From NCBI GenBank assembly GCA_903847155.1, contig CAINCU010000054.1:62001-126000 (forward strand): a stretch of DNA of 64,000 bases, given 5' to 3'. The notes below the pieces were generated by a model that did not search any database, was not told the DNA's origin, and was given only the letters and a program-made list of their open reading frames with translations. Of the stretch, positions 9,226 through 18,655 are shown piece by piece. Source of the DNA: an uncultured Gallionellaceae bacterium (GTDB taxonomy: Bacteria; Pseudomonadota; Gammaproteobacteria; Burkholderiales; Gallionellaceae). How positions within the stretch are numbered: the first letter of the stretch is position 1; each line of letters opens with the position of its first letter. The translations under genes were made by a program, and so were the position numbers.

Positions 9226-9244
9226 CCCAAACCTCCCAAGTCGA

Positions 9245-10786
9245 TCACACTTGCGGATGCGCCCTATCCGCTCCCGTATCCAGTTTATTCAACGCATTCA
9301 AATAAGCCTTGGCGGAAGCCACCACAATGTCGGTATCCGCGCCCAGCCCGTTTACCACTCTACCCCCTTTAGCCAAACGCACCGTCACTTCGCCCTGAGC
9401 ATCCGTACCGCTGGTAATGTTATTTACGGAGTATAGCAACAACTCGGTTCCACTATGCACAATCTGTTCAATGGCCTGAAACGTCGCATCCACCGGCCCG
9501 CCGCGTTGCGCTTCGGCCTGCTGCTCTTTGCCGCCAACGCTCAGCGTGACCTGCGCCTGCGGCAAGGTGCCGGTTTCTGAGTGCGCACGCATGGAAACCA
9601 AACGGAAATGTTCGCTTACATGCATAACACCTTCATCGCTCACCAACGCTTGGATGTCCTCATCGAATATCTCGCTCTTGCGGTCGGCCAACTCCTTGAA
9701 TCGCGCGAAAGCAGCGTTCAACATATCTTCGTTCTCCAGCACGATACCCAATTCCTGCAAACGGGTACGGAATGCGTTGCGCCCTGAGAGTTTGCCCAAG
9801 GACAGTTTGTTCGCTCCCCAGCCCACATCCTCGGCACGCATAATCTCATAAGTCTCGCGGTGCTTGAGTACGCCATCCTGATGGATGCCGGACTCGTGTG
9901 CAAAAGCGTTGGCACCAACGATAGATTTGTTCGGCTGCACCGGATAACCGGTGATGCTGGAAACCAGCTTGGAAGTCGGCACAATCTGCGTGGTGTCGAT
10001 GCGCGTATCGCAGGTAAAGATGTCGCGGCGCGTCTTCACCGCCATCACCACCTCTTCCAGTGCAGCATTTCCCGCGCGTTCGCCCAAACCGTTGATTGTG
10101 CATTCCAGCTGACGTGCACCGTTCATCACCGCCGCCAAGGAATTGGCCGAAGCCATGCCCAAGTCGTTGTGACAGTGCGTGGACCAGATCACCTTGTCGC
10201 TGTTCGGTACGCGTACGCGCGCAATCAACTGCTTGAATATCTCACCCCACAACACGGGGATGCTGTAGCCCACCGTATCCGGCACATTCAAAGTCGTGGC
10301 ACCCGCCTTGATCACCTCATCGAAGATGCGTACCAGAAAATCCATGTCCGAGCGCACCGCATCTTCGGCGGAAAACTCTACGTCGTCGGTATATTCACGC
10401 GCCCATTTCACCGCCTGCACCGCACGTTCCACCACCTGATCCTCGGTCATGCGCAACTTGTGCTGCATGTGAATTGGCGAAGTGGCAATGAAAGTATGGA
10501 TTCGCCCATGCTTGGCCGGCTTGATCGCCTCGCCTGCCGCACGCACATCCTTTTCACTGGCACGCGCCAACGAACATACCGTGGAACGCTCGATCACTTT
10601 GGCGATGCTGTGGATCGCCTCGGCATCGCCGGGACTGGCGGCGGCAAAGCCAGCCTCGATCACATCCACGCCCAGTTTTTCCAACTGGCGCGCGATGCGT
10701 AATTTCTCTTCTTTGGTCATGGACGCGCCTGGGCTTTGCTCGCCGTCGCGCAAGGTTGTGTCGAATATGATTAATTTGTCGGTCAT
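9245..10786 (-). CDS. leuA: 2-isopropylmalate synthase
   Basis: This is the first committed enzyme of leucine synthesis. It condenses acetyl-CoA with 2-oxoisovalerate to give 2-isopropylmalate. At 513 residues it has the full-length plan: a TIM-barrel catalytic domain starting [14 protein letters not shown] (residues 9-22, metal-binding Asp), the second metal site [10 protein letters not shown] near residue 205, and the [15 protein letters not shown] block. The C-terminal regulatory domain from about residue 390 normally mediates feedback inhibition by leucine. A GGAG ribosome binding site precedes the ATG at 10786. Upstream lie a candidate promoter, a leader peptide with five Leu codons and a hairpin, which suggests control by attenuation or translation of the leader. 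Confidence 0.97.
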   Translation of the reverse strand: MTDKLIIFDTTLRDGEQSPGASMTKEEKLRIARQLEKLGVDVIEAGFAAASPGDAEAIHSIAKVIERSTVCSLARASEKDVRAAGEAIKPAKHGRIHTFIATSPIHMQHKLRMTEDQVVERAVQAVKWAREYTDDVEFSAEDAVRSDMDFLVRIFDEVIKAGATTLNVPDTVGYSIPVLWGEIFKQLIARVRVPNSDKVIWSTHCHNDLGMASANSLAAVMNGARQLECTINGLGERAGNAALEEVVMAVKTRRDIFTCDTRIDTTQIVPTSKLVSSITGYPVQPNKSIVGANAFAHESGIHQDGVLKHRETYEIMRAEDVGWGANKLSLGKLSGRNAFRTRLQELGIVLENEDMLNAAFARFKELADRKSEIFDEDIQALVSDEGVMHVSEHFRLVSMRAHSETGTLPQAQVTLSVGGKEQQAEAQRGGPVDATFQAIEQIVHSGTELLLYSVNNITSGTDAQGEVTVRLAKGGRVVNGLGADTDIVVASAKAYLNALNKLDTGADRAHPQV

Positions 10787-10814
10787 GATTTACTCCATCG
10801 CAATTGTTCATCCA

Positions 10815-10835
10815 CGGCTCACACCAACCGAGCCG
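10815..10835 (-). promoter_or_regulatory. Hairpin just upstream of leuA
   Basis: CGGCTC and GAGCCG are separated by a 9-nt loop, giving a perfect 6-bp stem in the leuA leader between the leader peptide stop (10862) and the leuA ribosome binding site. Nothing like a T-run follows it. It could be an anti-ribosome-binding or processing hairpin that competes with upstream pairing. That role is inferred. Confidence 0.5.
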
Positions 10836-10861
10836 CCTGCTTTACTACTTTGGGGGTGGGT

Positions 10862-10945
10862 TTAGTTTGCGCGCGAGCGCAGCTTCAGCGCTGCCAGCAG
10901 GCTGAAGGTAGAGTGCAGTTGCGAGATGTGTCTAGAGAAGTGCAT
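10862..10945 (-). CDS. Probable leuA leader peptide (27 residues, five Leu)
   Basis: A 27-codon minus-strand frame begins with ATG at 10945 and ends with TAA at 10862. The peptide starts MHFSRHISQLHSTFS and continues LLAALKLRSRAN. Five leucine codons (all CTG) sit at residues 10, 16, 17, 20 and 22, clustered as in amino-acid leader peptides. No ribosome binding site precedes the ATG. The candidate promoter places the transcription start at or within a base or two of that ATG, so translation would be leaderless. The region after the stop contains a 6-bp hairpin before leuA. The coding potential is inferred from codon clustering and position and has not been compared with relatives. Confidence 0.55.
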   Translation of the reverse strand: MHFSRHISQLHSTFSLLAALKLRSRAN

Positions 10946-10952
10946 GTGTTGG

Positions 10953-10981
10953 AATATAGCGGCTTTTACTGGGGGACGCAA
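10953..10981 (-). promoter_or_regulatory. Candidate sigma-70 promoter of leuA
   Basis: On the minus strand, TTGCGT (-35, 10976-10981) and TATATT (-10, 10953-10958) are separated by exactly 17 bp. The predicted start lies 7-8 bp downstream, at about 10945, which coincides with the leader-peptide ATG. Confidence 0.6.
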
Positions 10982-11013
10982 TAATCAAAACCAGTTGAAC
11001 ATAAACAATCGCG

Positions 11014-11046
11014 CAAAAAGAAACCCGCTTGCGCGGGTTTTCTTTT
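11014..11046 (-). terminator. Terminator of the rpmB-rpmG unit
   Basis: A perfect 8-bp stem AAACCCGC/GCGGGTTT with a TTGC loop is followed on the minus strand by TCTTTTTG. It lies 22 bp after the rpmG stop. The opposite side also has a T-rich tract (TCTTTTG), so it may work in both directions. Confidence 0.88.
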
Positions 11047-11067
11047 GCACAGTGGAACTGAGCCGAA

Positions 11068-11235
11068 TTACTTCAGCTTGGTTTCCTTGTATGCCACATG
11101 CTTGCGTACCACCGGGTCAAACTTCAGGAATTCAAGTTTTTGCGGAGTGGTGCGTTTGTTCTTGTTGGTGGTGTAGAAATGCCCCGTACCAGCGGAGGAT
11201 TCCAGTTTGATTTTCTCGCGTGCGCCTTTTGCCAC
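11068..11235 (-). CDS. rpmG: Ribosomal protein bL33
   Basis: This is the large-subunit ribosomal protein L33, 55 residues long. The sequence begins (M)[19 protein letters not shown], continues with [19 protein letters not shown] and ends in [16 protein letters not shown], matching the bacterial family throughout. The start codon is GTG at 11235, preceded by a GGAGAA ribosome binding site. No zinc-binding cysteines are present, so this is the Cys-minus form of L33. It follows rpmB by 12 bp in the usual rpmB-rpmG order and is closed by a strong terminator. Confidence 0.96.
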   Translation of the reverse strand: MAKGAREKIKLESSAGTGHFYTTNKNKRTTPQKLEFLKFDPVVRKHVAYKETKLK

Positions 11236-11247
11236 AGTCGTTCTCCT

Positions 11248-11484
11248 TTATACCTTCTCGCCACGGGCGCGCATTTCGAACAGAACGGCATCAATGCCGT
11301 TCTTGTCGATGGTACGCAGCGCAGCATTGGTCAGGCGCAAAGCCACCCAACGATTTTCAGACTCAACCCACAAGCGACGACGTTGCAAATTCGGCAAGAA
11401 ACGACGCTTGGTTTTATTATTCGCGTGGGAGATGTTGTTGCCCACCATGGGTTTTTTCCCAGTTACTTGACAGACACGTGCCAT
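11248..11484 (-). CDS. rpmB: Ribosomal protein bL28
   Basis: This is the large-subunit ribosomal protein L28, 78 residues long. Family features are [20 protein letters not shown] at the start, the [16 protein letters not shown] core, and [19 protein letters not shown] at the end. The frame is open to 11553, but the ATG at 11484 gives the standard N-terminus. It forms a two-gene operon with rpmG (12-bp gap). The Cys-free zinc-finger positions match the C-minus form found alongside C-minus L33. Confidence 0.97.
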   Translation of the reverse strand: MARVCQVTGKKPMVGNNISHANNKTKRRFLPNLQRRRLWVESENRWVALRLTNAALRTIDKNGIDAVLFEMRARGEKV

Positions 11485-11706
11485 GACAATTTCCCCAACC
11501 AGTTTTTCAAAGAGGCGCGATTCTACATAAACACCGGCAAAGACACAACCCAAAGTTTCAACCCATATGGAGCAAATGAAATGTCCCCTCTACAGCAAGG
11601 TTTGGGAGGAATCCATACTCAATTCTTCTGATTAAAATCCGAAATCCGCTTGATCCTCAGCCTGCTCACCCTCATCGCGCGCCGCCAAAGGCCTGCCCGA
11701 AAACCG

Positions 11707-12516
11707 GGGACAGACCACGGTTTACAGATTTCTATTCCAAATTCAACTTGCCTGACGTTGGGAGTATTGACTTACGAGGCCGTCCCGACTGCCCGTGGAT
11801 TGCCCGCCTGCCAATAATCGCCTCCACCTCTGCCGCAAAGCGGTCACTCCCCAACGCAAAATTTCCATTAGTTGCCCTGCGAATCTCATCCACCAAACCA
11901 GGCTCCAACTCATAGCGAAACAACTCACGATAGGCTGCCTGCCGAGCTGCCGCATCACTCCCAAGCGCGTCGTACAAAAGATGCGGCTGCACCAAAGCAT
12001 CCGCCTCGCCTTGCGCATTGGCGCGGTAACTTGACCACCGGTATTCCGCTGGATGCGCCACCATATTCGCCCGCACCGGATTCAACTCGATATAGCGCTG
12101 ACACCCCAGAAGATAGCCCTCCTCCTGCACCGGACACGAACGAAAACGCCCCTCCCACAAAGTCCCGCTGCGCCGATAGACGCGGTTCACATACTGCACA
12201 TAACGCTGCCCAAGCAACTTCATCAACGCCCCACCCGTATCGGCGCGGTCGGCAGAAATCAGCAAATGCACATGATTCGTCATCAATGCATAGGCATGAA
12301 CCCGGCAGCCAGTCTTGACGGAATACTCGGTCAACCAATCAAGGTAGCGACGGTAATCCTCATCGGCAAAAAAACATGACTGGCGATTATTGCCGCGCTG
12401 GATCAGATGGATGGGCACATTGGGGAGAGCGATACGGGCACGACGAGGCATGGTGAACTCCGGTGCATAATAGCTGGAGACAGTCTAGCAGAGATTAGAA
12501 AACCGTGGTCTGTCCC
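11707..12516. mobile_element. RAYT unit bounded by 17-bp inverted repeats
   Basis: GGGACAGACCACGGTTT at 11707-11723 and its exact reverse complement at 12500-12516 enclose the first RAYT gene. A further partial copy, GGTCTGTCCC, follows at 12521-12530, directly at the truncated end of the second RAYT. Such tags are often seen next to RAYT genes in other genomes. Whether they are true termini is not shown, and no target-site duplication was identified. Confidence 0.65.
11732..12451 (-). CDS. REP-associated tyrosine transposase (RAYT), full length
   Basis: The 239-residue protein is an IS200/IS605-like Y1 transposase of the RAYT group, single-domain enzymes thought to move REP elements through single-stranded DNA. 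It shows the N-terminal MPRRARIALPNVPIHLIQRG block, the metal-binding HVH of MTNHVHLLI (His60, His62), a helix with tyrosines (GQRYVQYVNRVYRRSG), the GTLWEGRFRS motif, and ELNPVRANMV followed by YRWSSY. The C-terminal 80 residues (EVEAIIGRR and a basic tail) are intact, unlike in the neighbouring paralogue. It is flanked by 17-bp inverted repeats. Confidence 0.92.
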   Translation of the reverse strand: MPRRARIALPNVPIHLIQRGNNRQSCFFADEDYRRYLDWLTEYSVKTGCRVHAYALMTNHVHLLISADRADTGGALMKLLGQRYVQYVNRVYRRSGTLWEGRFRSCPVQEEGYLLGCQRYIELNPVRANMVAHPAEYRWSSYRANAQGEADALVQPHLLYDALGSDAAARQAAYRELFRYELEPGLVDEIRRATNGNFALGSDRFAAEVEAIIGRRAIHGQSGRPRKSILPTSGKLNLE

Positions 12517-12533
12517 TTATGGTCTGTCCCTTA

Positions 12534-13016
12534 TTATTCCAACGAATGTGGTGTAATGCGCTCGTCCGTTTGCCCCAAACCGTTATGCCGATAGCTTGAC
12601 CAACGATACTGTGCTGGGTCGTTCACCATGTTTGCCCGCACCGGATTCAGTTCGATGTAGCGCATGCAGGTCAGCAGATACGCCTCTGCTTGCACCACGC
12701 TCGACTTGAATCGTCCTTCCCACAGACTGCCCGTTCGACGATAGCTGCGGTTGATGTACTGCACATAGCGCCGCCCGATGGACTGCATCATCTTGGCGAT
12801 GCCATCCGGCTTTTCTGGTGTCACCAGCAGATGCACATGGTTGGTCATCAACACGTAAGCATGTATCGCACAGTGCCAATCGGCAGCCGATTTCTGTAGC
12901 CAATGGAGATAACAGTGATAGTCCTCATCGGCAAAGAAACACGGCTCGCGATTGATTCCGCGCTGCACAACGTGCTGCGGGACTTCGGCTAATTTAATGC
13001 GTGGGCGACGTGGCAT
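12534..13016 (-). CDS. Second RAYT, C-terminally truncated
   Basis: This 160-residue paralogue of the adjacent RAYT is similar throughout its length: MPRRPRIKLAEVPQHVVQRG, MTNHVHLLVT with the HVH pair, RRYVQYINRSYRRTGSLWEG, and YIELNPVRANMV. The homology ends after the SSYRHNGLG region. About 75 residues present in the neighbour are missing, and the frame stops 4 bp from a copy of the GGTCTGTCCC tag. The catalytic core is present, so activity is possible. The truncation at the tag suggests that the neighbouring unit inserted into, or recombined with, the end of this gene. Confidence 0.88.
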   Translation of the reverse strand: MPRRPRIKLAEVPQHVVQRGINREPCFFADEDYHCYLHWLQKSAADWHCAIHAYVLMTNHVHLLVTPEKPDGIAKMMQSIGRRYVQYINRSYRRTGSLWEGRFKSSVVQAEAYLLTCMRYIELNPVRANMVNDPAQYRWSSYRHNGLGQTDERITPHSLE

Positions 13017-13039
13017 GGTTTTGGGAAATTAAATGCGAA

Positions 13040-13055
13040 GCTGACCCTTTTGATT
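13040..13055. repeat. Inverted tag left of the lipoprotein gene (partner at 13831-13846)
   Basis: GCTGACCCTTTTGATT here matches the reverse complement of AATCAAAGGGGTCAGC at 13831-13846 in 15 of 16 positions. The pair encloses the lipoprotein gene. A third related copy, GATGCTGATCCCTTT, lies at 13908-13922. The arrangement resembles the tagged RAYT unit next door. Confidence 0.55.
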
Positions 13056-13088
13056 CTTGGTCGATATATTCGCTTGCTGTCGTCATGA

Positions 13089-13820
13089 TTATTTCCCCTT
13101 AAAAAATCTGTTGCATGGACAATATTGAGCGGGTATCTCTTCTCGCTCGCAGTATTTGAAACACGCTTCTTTGGATGGTTGCTCGCTAAAAAAGCCAGTC
13201 CCTTGCCAACCACCATGGCCGTCGTAAATCATTTCGCCGCAATTCCACGCATGTGGTATTGGCTCCCTCAGAATGGTTTTGTATTCCGGCGTGCTGATGT
13301 AGTGGTTCTTTTCATTCACGCCTTCGACGGTGTAGAAGGATTTCAGCAGGCTCGATGCGGGTCTGCCAACGATGACGTTGGCCGTTGTGCCGACCAGTTC
13401 CGGCGGCAGTTCATCCAAGGTGATGCGTATCCACTGGTCGCCCTCATACTTGAACAATATCTGCGGCGGGTTCGGCCTGCCCCATTTGCTGTAGGCGATG
13501 CAGCCAGCGGGATAGGTGGCGAGGTACGGCACACCGTCAACGATGTCGAAGCGAAAGTGGTTGAGGCTGTTTTGTTCGGGTACTGAATTGCGGAAGTCGT
13601 TTTTCCAAATAATGCTTTTGCCATTTGGCAAATTGAAAGTGACGGTTTCATCCAGCGGCGTGCGTTCGGAACTATCCAGATAAGCATAACCCGCAAGGTT
13701 GTAATCGCGCTTCGCGACGATGACCTTCCCATCATGCAGTTTCACTTCTTCTTTCCAGCGCATCGTGGATGAACACGCGCTGATGGTTGAACCCACCATC
13801 AGGATCAATCCTAGTTTCAC
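13089..13820 (-). CDS. Lipoprotein of unknown function
   Basis: The 243-residue protein starts MKLGLILMVGSTISACSS. This gives a short signal peptide and a lipobox-like ISAC, so a membrane anchor at Cys16 is likely. The mature part holds YDLAG-like short strands (RDYNLAGYAYLD), a FDIVDGVPYLATYPAGCIAY block and a Cys-rich C-terminus with five cysteines in the last 35 residues. I do not recognise a family. The gene sits between imperfect inverted tags inside the RAYT island, so it may be a passenger. It has no ribosome binding site that stands out. Confidence 0.65.
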   Translation of the reverse strand: MKLGLILMVGSTISACSSTMRWKEEVKLHDGKVIVAKRDYNLAGYAYLDSSERTPLDETVTFNLPNGKSIIWKNDFRNSVPEQNSLNHFRFDIVDGVPYLATYPAGCIAYSKWGRPNPPQILFKYEGDQWIRITLDELPPELVGTTANVIVGRPASSLLKSFYTVEGVNEKNHYISTPEYKTILREPIPHAWNCGEMIYDGHGGWQGTGFFSEQPSKEACFKYCEREEIPAQYCPCNRFFKGK

Positions 13821-13846
13821 AATCCGTTGGAATCAAAGGGGTCAGC

Positions 13847-14209
13847 ATCGCAATAAGTTTTCGCATTTCACAGCTCCCGTTAAAAAATCCAAATTCACCC
13901 TTAATGTGATGCTGATCCCTTTTTACTCGAACATTTTTTGGTTTAATGTGTTTGAACTCGCGCCGCAGGATTTGGATTTCGTAGTCGTGCCGTTGCAGGG
14001 TTTGGTGGACGAATGTTTTACCAACGATGACTTTGCATGATGCGGCGAAACGGCGGTTGCAATGTCTGAGATGCTGCGGCATCCGGCTTGGGGCATGCGG
14101 GCTTTGAGGCGGAGGATGGGCTGTGTCAGCAGGTGCATGCCCGCACCCTAACTTGCGCACCATGCTAGGTCAATGCGAAAAACGGCCTATATATTTTTCC
14201 ACATTGCCT
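13847..14209. other. Gene-free, repeat-rich remnant region
   Basis: Overlapping frames are open here on both strands, but none reads like a real protein. The region contains a further copy of the GATGCTGATCCCTTT tag (13908-13922) and is followed by the R2 copy of the 65-bp element. It looks like debris of RAYT-associated rearrangement. Confidence 0.4.
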
Positions 14210-14276
14210 GAAAGCCAATAGGCACGGCCATCTCCATCAAGCGCATGTTGTAGATCGCCTATCCATGCGCTTCTCC
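14210..14276 (-). repeat. 65-bp dispersed hairpin element, copy R2
   Basis: Read on the minus strand, this copy contains GGATAGGCGATCTACA and ends CGTGCCTATTGGCTTTC. It is the most diverged copy. Its ATAGGC and GCCTAT blocks pair with each other, supporting conservation of a hairpin. It begins 60 bp after the hisD stop, in the same orientation. A separate fragment matching the element's end (TTTACTGGCTTGG) lies at about 14302-14314. Confidence 0.7.
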
Positions 14277-14336
14277 AAGAGGTAGGCAAATATTTTTCGG
14301 TTTACTGGCTTGGTAAGTTATTTGGAAAGCGCGGTT

Positions 14337-15635
14337 TCAACCGTTCTTGCGATACAGCGCCGACTGCGCATGCGCCTGCAACCCCTCGCCGAAAGCCAAT
14401 ACAGAGGCGATTGCGCCCAGTTTCTGCGCGCCTTTGGGGGAAACCTGGATCAGGCTGCTGCGTTTCTGGAAGTCATATACACCCAGTGGCGAAGAGAAAC
14501 GCGCGGTGCCGGAGGTGGGCAGGACGTGATTAGGTCCTGCGCAATAGTCGCCCAACGACTCGGAGGTGTAGCGTCCCATGAAGATGGCTCCGGCGTGTTT
14601 GAGTTTGGGTAGCCAGGCTTGCGGGTCGCCGACGGACAATTCCAGATGTTCTGGTGCAATGCGGTTGCTGATGCGGCAGGCTTCGTCCATGTCAGCGACA
14701 TGAATCAATGCGCCGCGATTTTCCAGTGCAGTCTTGATGATTTCTTTGCGCGGCATTTGTTCCAATAGCTTGTTGGCACTCGCTGCCACGGCTTCGATGA
14801 AAGCGGCATCCGGCGACAGCAGGATGGCTTGCGCCAGTTCGTCGTGCTCGGCTTGCGAGAACAAATCCATCGCCACCCAGTCCGGGTTGGTTTTGCCGTC
14901 ACAGATGACCAATATCTCGGAAGGTCCGGCGATCATGTCGATGCCGCACACGCCGAACACGCGGCGCTTGGCAGCGGCGACGTAGGCATTGCCGGGGCCG
15001 ACGACTTTGTCCACTTTGGGAATGGTCGCCGTGCCATATGCCAGCGCCGCCACGGCTTGCGCGCCGCCGATGGTGAACACGCGATCCACGCCGGACAGAT
15101 AAGCTGCCGCCAGCACCAGTTGATTTTTCACGCCGTCCGGCGTGGGCACGACCATGATGAGTTCGGCCACGCCCGCCACTTTTGCGGGCAGCGCATTCAT
15201 CAACACAGAAGAAGGATAGGCCGCTTTGCCGCCAGGCACATAGAGGCCGACGCGATCCAGCGGCGTGACTTGCTGGCCGAGCATGGTGCCGTCTTCGTCC
15301 AGGTAGTTCCAAGAAAGCTGTGTTTGTTTCTTGTGGTAGGACGTGACGCGCTGTGCAGCCTGCTCCAATGCGTCTTTTTGGTCGGCGGGCAGACCTTCGA
15401 ACGCGGCTTTAAGTTCAGCTTGCGGCAGCTCCATCGCGGCAGCATTCGCCAACGGCAGGCGGTCAAACTTGCTTGTGTATTCCAGCACGGCAGCATCGCC
15501 GCGTTTTTTTACATCGGCGAGGATGGCGGCAACGGTCGTTTCCAGTTTTTCGTCGGCAGTTTCCTCGAAAGCCAGTAGCTTGCTCAGCTTGGCATCGAAG
15601 TCGGATTGTTTGGTTGAGAGTCTGGTAATGTTCAT
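14337..15635 (-). CDS. hisD: Histidinol dehydrogenase
   Basis: This enzyme performs the last two steps of histidine synthesis, oxidising L-histidinol to histidine with NAD and zinc. Its 432 residues match the family length. Landmarks are [20 protein letters not shown], the [16 protein letters not shown] block, IAGPSEILV, the [13 protein letters not shown] segment with zinc and catalytic residues, and the APEHLEL motif near residue 327. It ends an operon starting at mlaF. The gap from hisG (136 bp) is filled by a REPIN-like element, which may separate its expression from the upstream genes. The 65-bp element R2 lies downstream. Confidence 0.97.
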   Translation of the reverse strand: MNITRLSTKQSDFDAKLSKLLAFEETADEKLETTVAAILADVKKRGDAAVLEYTSKFDRLPLANAAAMELPQAELKAAFEGLPADQKDALEQAAQRVTSYHKKQTQLSWNYLDEDGTMLGQQVTPLDRVGLYVPGGKAAYPSSVLMNALPAKVAGVAELIMVVPTPDGVKNQLVLAAAYLSGVDRVFTIGGAQAVAALAYGTATIPKVDKVVGPGNAYVAAAKRRVFGVCGIDMIAGPSEILVICDGKTNPDWVAMDLFSQAEHDELAQAILLSPDAAFIEAVAASANKLLEQMPRKEIIKTALENRGALIHVADMDEACRISNRIAPEHLELSVGDPQAWLPKLKHAGAIFMGRYTSESLGDYCAGPNHVLPTSGTARFSSPLGVYDFQKRSSLIQVSPKGAQKLGAIASVLAFGEGLQAHAQSALYRKNG

Positions 15636-15653
15636 GGATCACCTATTTAATTC

Positions 15654-15769
15654 GTCATTCCGGCGCAGGCCGGAATCCAGTTATTAAGACATCACTTGCG
15701 CAGCAAGTGACAAAACCAAAAAAGCATGTTGAATAAAACCGCTGGATTCCGGCCTGCGCCGGAATGACG
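15654..15769. repeat. REPIN-like three-hairpin element E1
   Basis: A REP arm (GTCATTCCGGCGCAGGCCGG at 15654) and an inverted arm ending in CCTGCGCCGGAATGACG enclose about 60 bp of AT-rich DNA. In the middle is a perfect 8-bp hairpin TCACTTGC/GCAAGTGA at 15692-15710. Read on the minus strand, the spacer matches elements E2 and E3 (GGTTTTAT, ATGC, GGTTTTGT, then the hairpin). The element ends 2 bp before the hisG stop codon. Confidence 0.9.
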
Positions 15770-15771
15770 GC

Positions 15772-16410
15772 TTAGTTTTTAATTGCTTTGGCAAATGCAT
15801 CCAGCATCGGCTGAATGACTGCGCGCTTGAGTTTCAACGATGCCTGGTTCACCACCAGGCGCGAAGAAATCTGCGCGACCTCTTCCACCGCCGTGAGGTT
15901 ATTGGCCTTCAATGTCGCACCACTGCTCACCAGATCGACGATGGCATCGGACAGTCCGACCAACGGTGCCAGCTCCATCGAGCCGTAGAGCTTGATGAGA
16001 TCGACATGCACACCTTTGGAGGCAAAGTGTTCGCGCGCGGTTTTCACATACTTGGTCGCCACACGTAAGCGCGCACCCTGCTTCACCGCCGACTCGTAAT
16101 CGAAGTCATTGCGCACCGCAACCATCATGCGGCACTTGGCGATGTTCAAATCCAGCGGTTGATACAAACCTTCGCCGCCGTGTTCGTTGAGTACGTCCTT
16201 GCCCGCCACGCCCATATCTGCTGCGCCGTATTGCACATAAGTTGGCACATCGGAGGCACGCACGATGATGAGGCGCACATCATCACGATTGGTCGGGAGA
16301 ATAAGTTTGCGCGAAGACTCCGGGTCTTCCAGCGCGGTGATGCCCGCCGCTTGCAACAGCGGCATGGTCTCTTCAAAGATGCGGCCTTTGGAAAGCGCAA
16401 TAGTAATCAT
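15772..16410 (-). CDS. hisG: ATP phosphoribosyltransferase, short form
   Basis: HisG catalyses the first step of histidine synthesis, joining ATP and PRPP. At 212 residues it is the short form, which lacks the C-terminal regulatory domain and normally needs the HisZ subunit for activity and feedback control. Family motifs are [15 protein letters not shown] at the N-terminus, the [13 protein letters not shown] block, and the PRPP-binding [16 protein letters not shown] near residue 165. No hisZ gene is visible in this window. It follows murA by 9 bp, so the two are tightly co-transcribed. Confidence 0.96.
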   Translation of the reverse strand: MITIALSKGRIFEETMPLLQAAGITALEDPESSRKLILPTNRDDVRLIIVRASDVPTYVQYGAADMGVAGKDVLNEHGGEGLYQPLDLNIAKCRMMVAVRNDFDYESAVKQGARLRVATKYVKTAREHFASKGVHVDLIKLYGSMELAPLVGLSDAIVDLVSSGATLKANNLTAVEEVAQISSRLVVNQASLKLKRAVIQPMLDAFAKAIKN

Positions 16411-16419
16411 GTTGTGTTC

Positions 16420-17679
<1,260 letters not shown>

Positions 17680-17699
17680 CTAATTTAATTGAATTCTGC

Positions 17700-17993
17700 T
17701 CAAGCAATGGGCAGAACTTCTGCCACATCGTAGAGCTTGGCGAGGCTGCACAGATTGGGAGGAAGATTGATAAATGTAATTTGGGCGCCGTTTCCAAGAG
17801 TTTGTCGCGACCACTGCAAGAGCACACTCACGGCAGATGAATCCACTGCCTCCACCCCGGACAAATCGATCACCAGTTTTTCGCCGTTCGCCACTCGAAA
17901 ATTGTCACCGAACAGCTCATTTGCTGTTTTTCTAGCGGTGTCCAACGTTAAACGACCGGACACCATAATACGATTCCCGTCACGCTGTATCAA
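17700..17993 (-). CDS. mlaB: STAS-domain protein of the Mla transporter
   Basis: The 97-residue protein is a stand-alone STAS domain: VSGRLTLDTARKTANELF, then VIDLSGVEAVDSSAVSVLLQW with the conserved Ser/Asp loop. MlaB binds the MlaF ATPase on the cytoplasmic side and supports activity of the MlaFEDB complex, which moves phospholipids across the periplasm to keep outer-membrane asymmetry. It overlaps mlaC by 4 bp and is 29 bp upstream of murA. The assignment depends on context as well as the fold. Confidence 0.88.
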   Translation of the reverse strand: MIQRDGNRIMVSGRLTLDTARKTANELFGDNFRVANGEKLVIDLSGVEAVDSSAVSVLLQWSRQTLGNGAQITFINLPPNLCSLAKLYDVAEVLPIA

Positions 17994-18631
17994 TTGGGTT
18001 GCGCCTTTTTTTGAGCTTCCGAATGACTTGCCGCATCATGATTCATATCGTTCAATGCTTTGATTAAACCATCTATTCCGGATTGCTGTATCTGGTCAGC
18101 GAACGAACCTCGGTAGCTGGTCACCAAGCTCACTCCCTCCACGGTCACATCAAACGCCTTCCAACCGGCCGACGTTTTCTCCATCTCATAATCTACGGTC
18201 ACCACTTTTCCTCCGGTGATTCGAATCAGATTGCGCACGGTAGTCTCTGTTGTATCCGCATCAAGCTTGACAGGCTTAACGTCAACTTTGGGATTGGGAT
18301 AGGTAACGAACACCTTGGTATAGGTGCGCACCAGCAGGGTACGGAATTCTATGGTGAGCGCCTGCTTCTGCTCATCCGTGGTGGTGCGCCAGGCACGCCC
18401 TACCGCCAACTTCGTCATACGTTCGAAATCGAAATGCGGCAGTATTTTTGCTTCCACCAATCCCAGTAGCCGCTTCTGATTAGAAACGATGCTACTATCG
18501 TAATTCACGATTTCCATCACATCATGCACCGTGTCCCGGATCAGCACATCGGGAGCGGTAAGCTCCGCCTTCGCAATAGAAGACACCGCCAACATCAACG
18601 CACACAACAACGACAAATAGATTTTATTCAT
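17990..18631 (-). CDS. mlaC: Periplasmic phospholipid-carrier MlaC
   Basis: The 213-residue protein has a signal peptide (ending SIAKA at about residue 22) and the MlaC/Ttg2D fold: VLIRDTVHDVMEIVNYD, then LPHFDFERMTKLAVGRAW, FRTLLVRTYTKVF and a C-terminal GVSLVTSYRGSFADQIQQSG. It shuttles phospholipids between the inner-membrane MlaFEDB complex and the outer-membrane MlaA complex. The Lys/Gln-rich tail (SHSEAQKKAQPN) is not conserved. It lies 24 bp after mlaD. No mlaA is seen in the window. Confidence 0.93.
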   Translation of the reverse strand: MNKIYLSLLCALMLAVSSIAKAELTAPDVLIRDTVHDVMEIVNYDSSIVSNQKRLLGLVEAKILPHFDFERMTKLAVGRAWRTTTDEQKQALTIEFRTLLVRTYTKVFVTYPNPKVDVKPVKLDADTTETTVRNLIRITGGKVVTVDYEMEKTSAGWKAFDVTVEGVSLVTSYRGSFADQIQQSGIDGLIKALNDMNHDAASHSEAQKKAQPN

Positions 18632-18655
18632 TTCTTACACTCTTCCGATAACTAG

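Noticed and set aside
13732-14163. Minus-strand open frame of 143 codons next to the lipoprotein gene
   Set aside because: It overlaps the lipoprotein start region, has no ribosome binding site, matches no family I know and spans a tag repeat. It is probably a chance open frame.
14302-14314. TTTACTGGCTTGG fragment as a seventh 65-bp element
   Set aside because: Only the end block matches and the rest is absent, so it is at most a remnant and was not counted.
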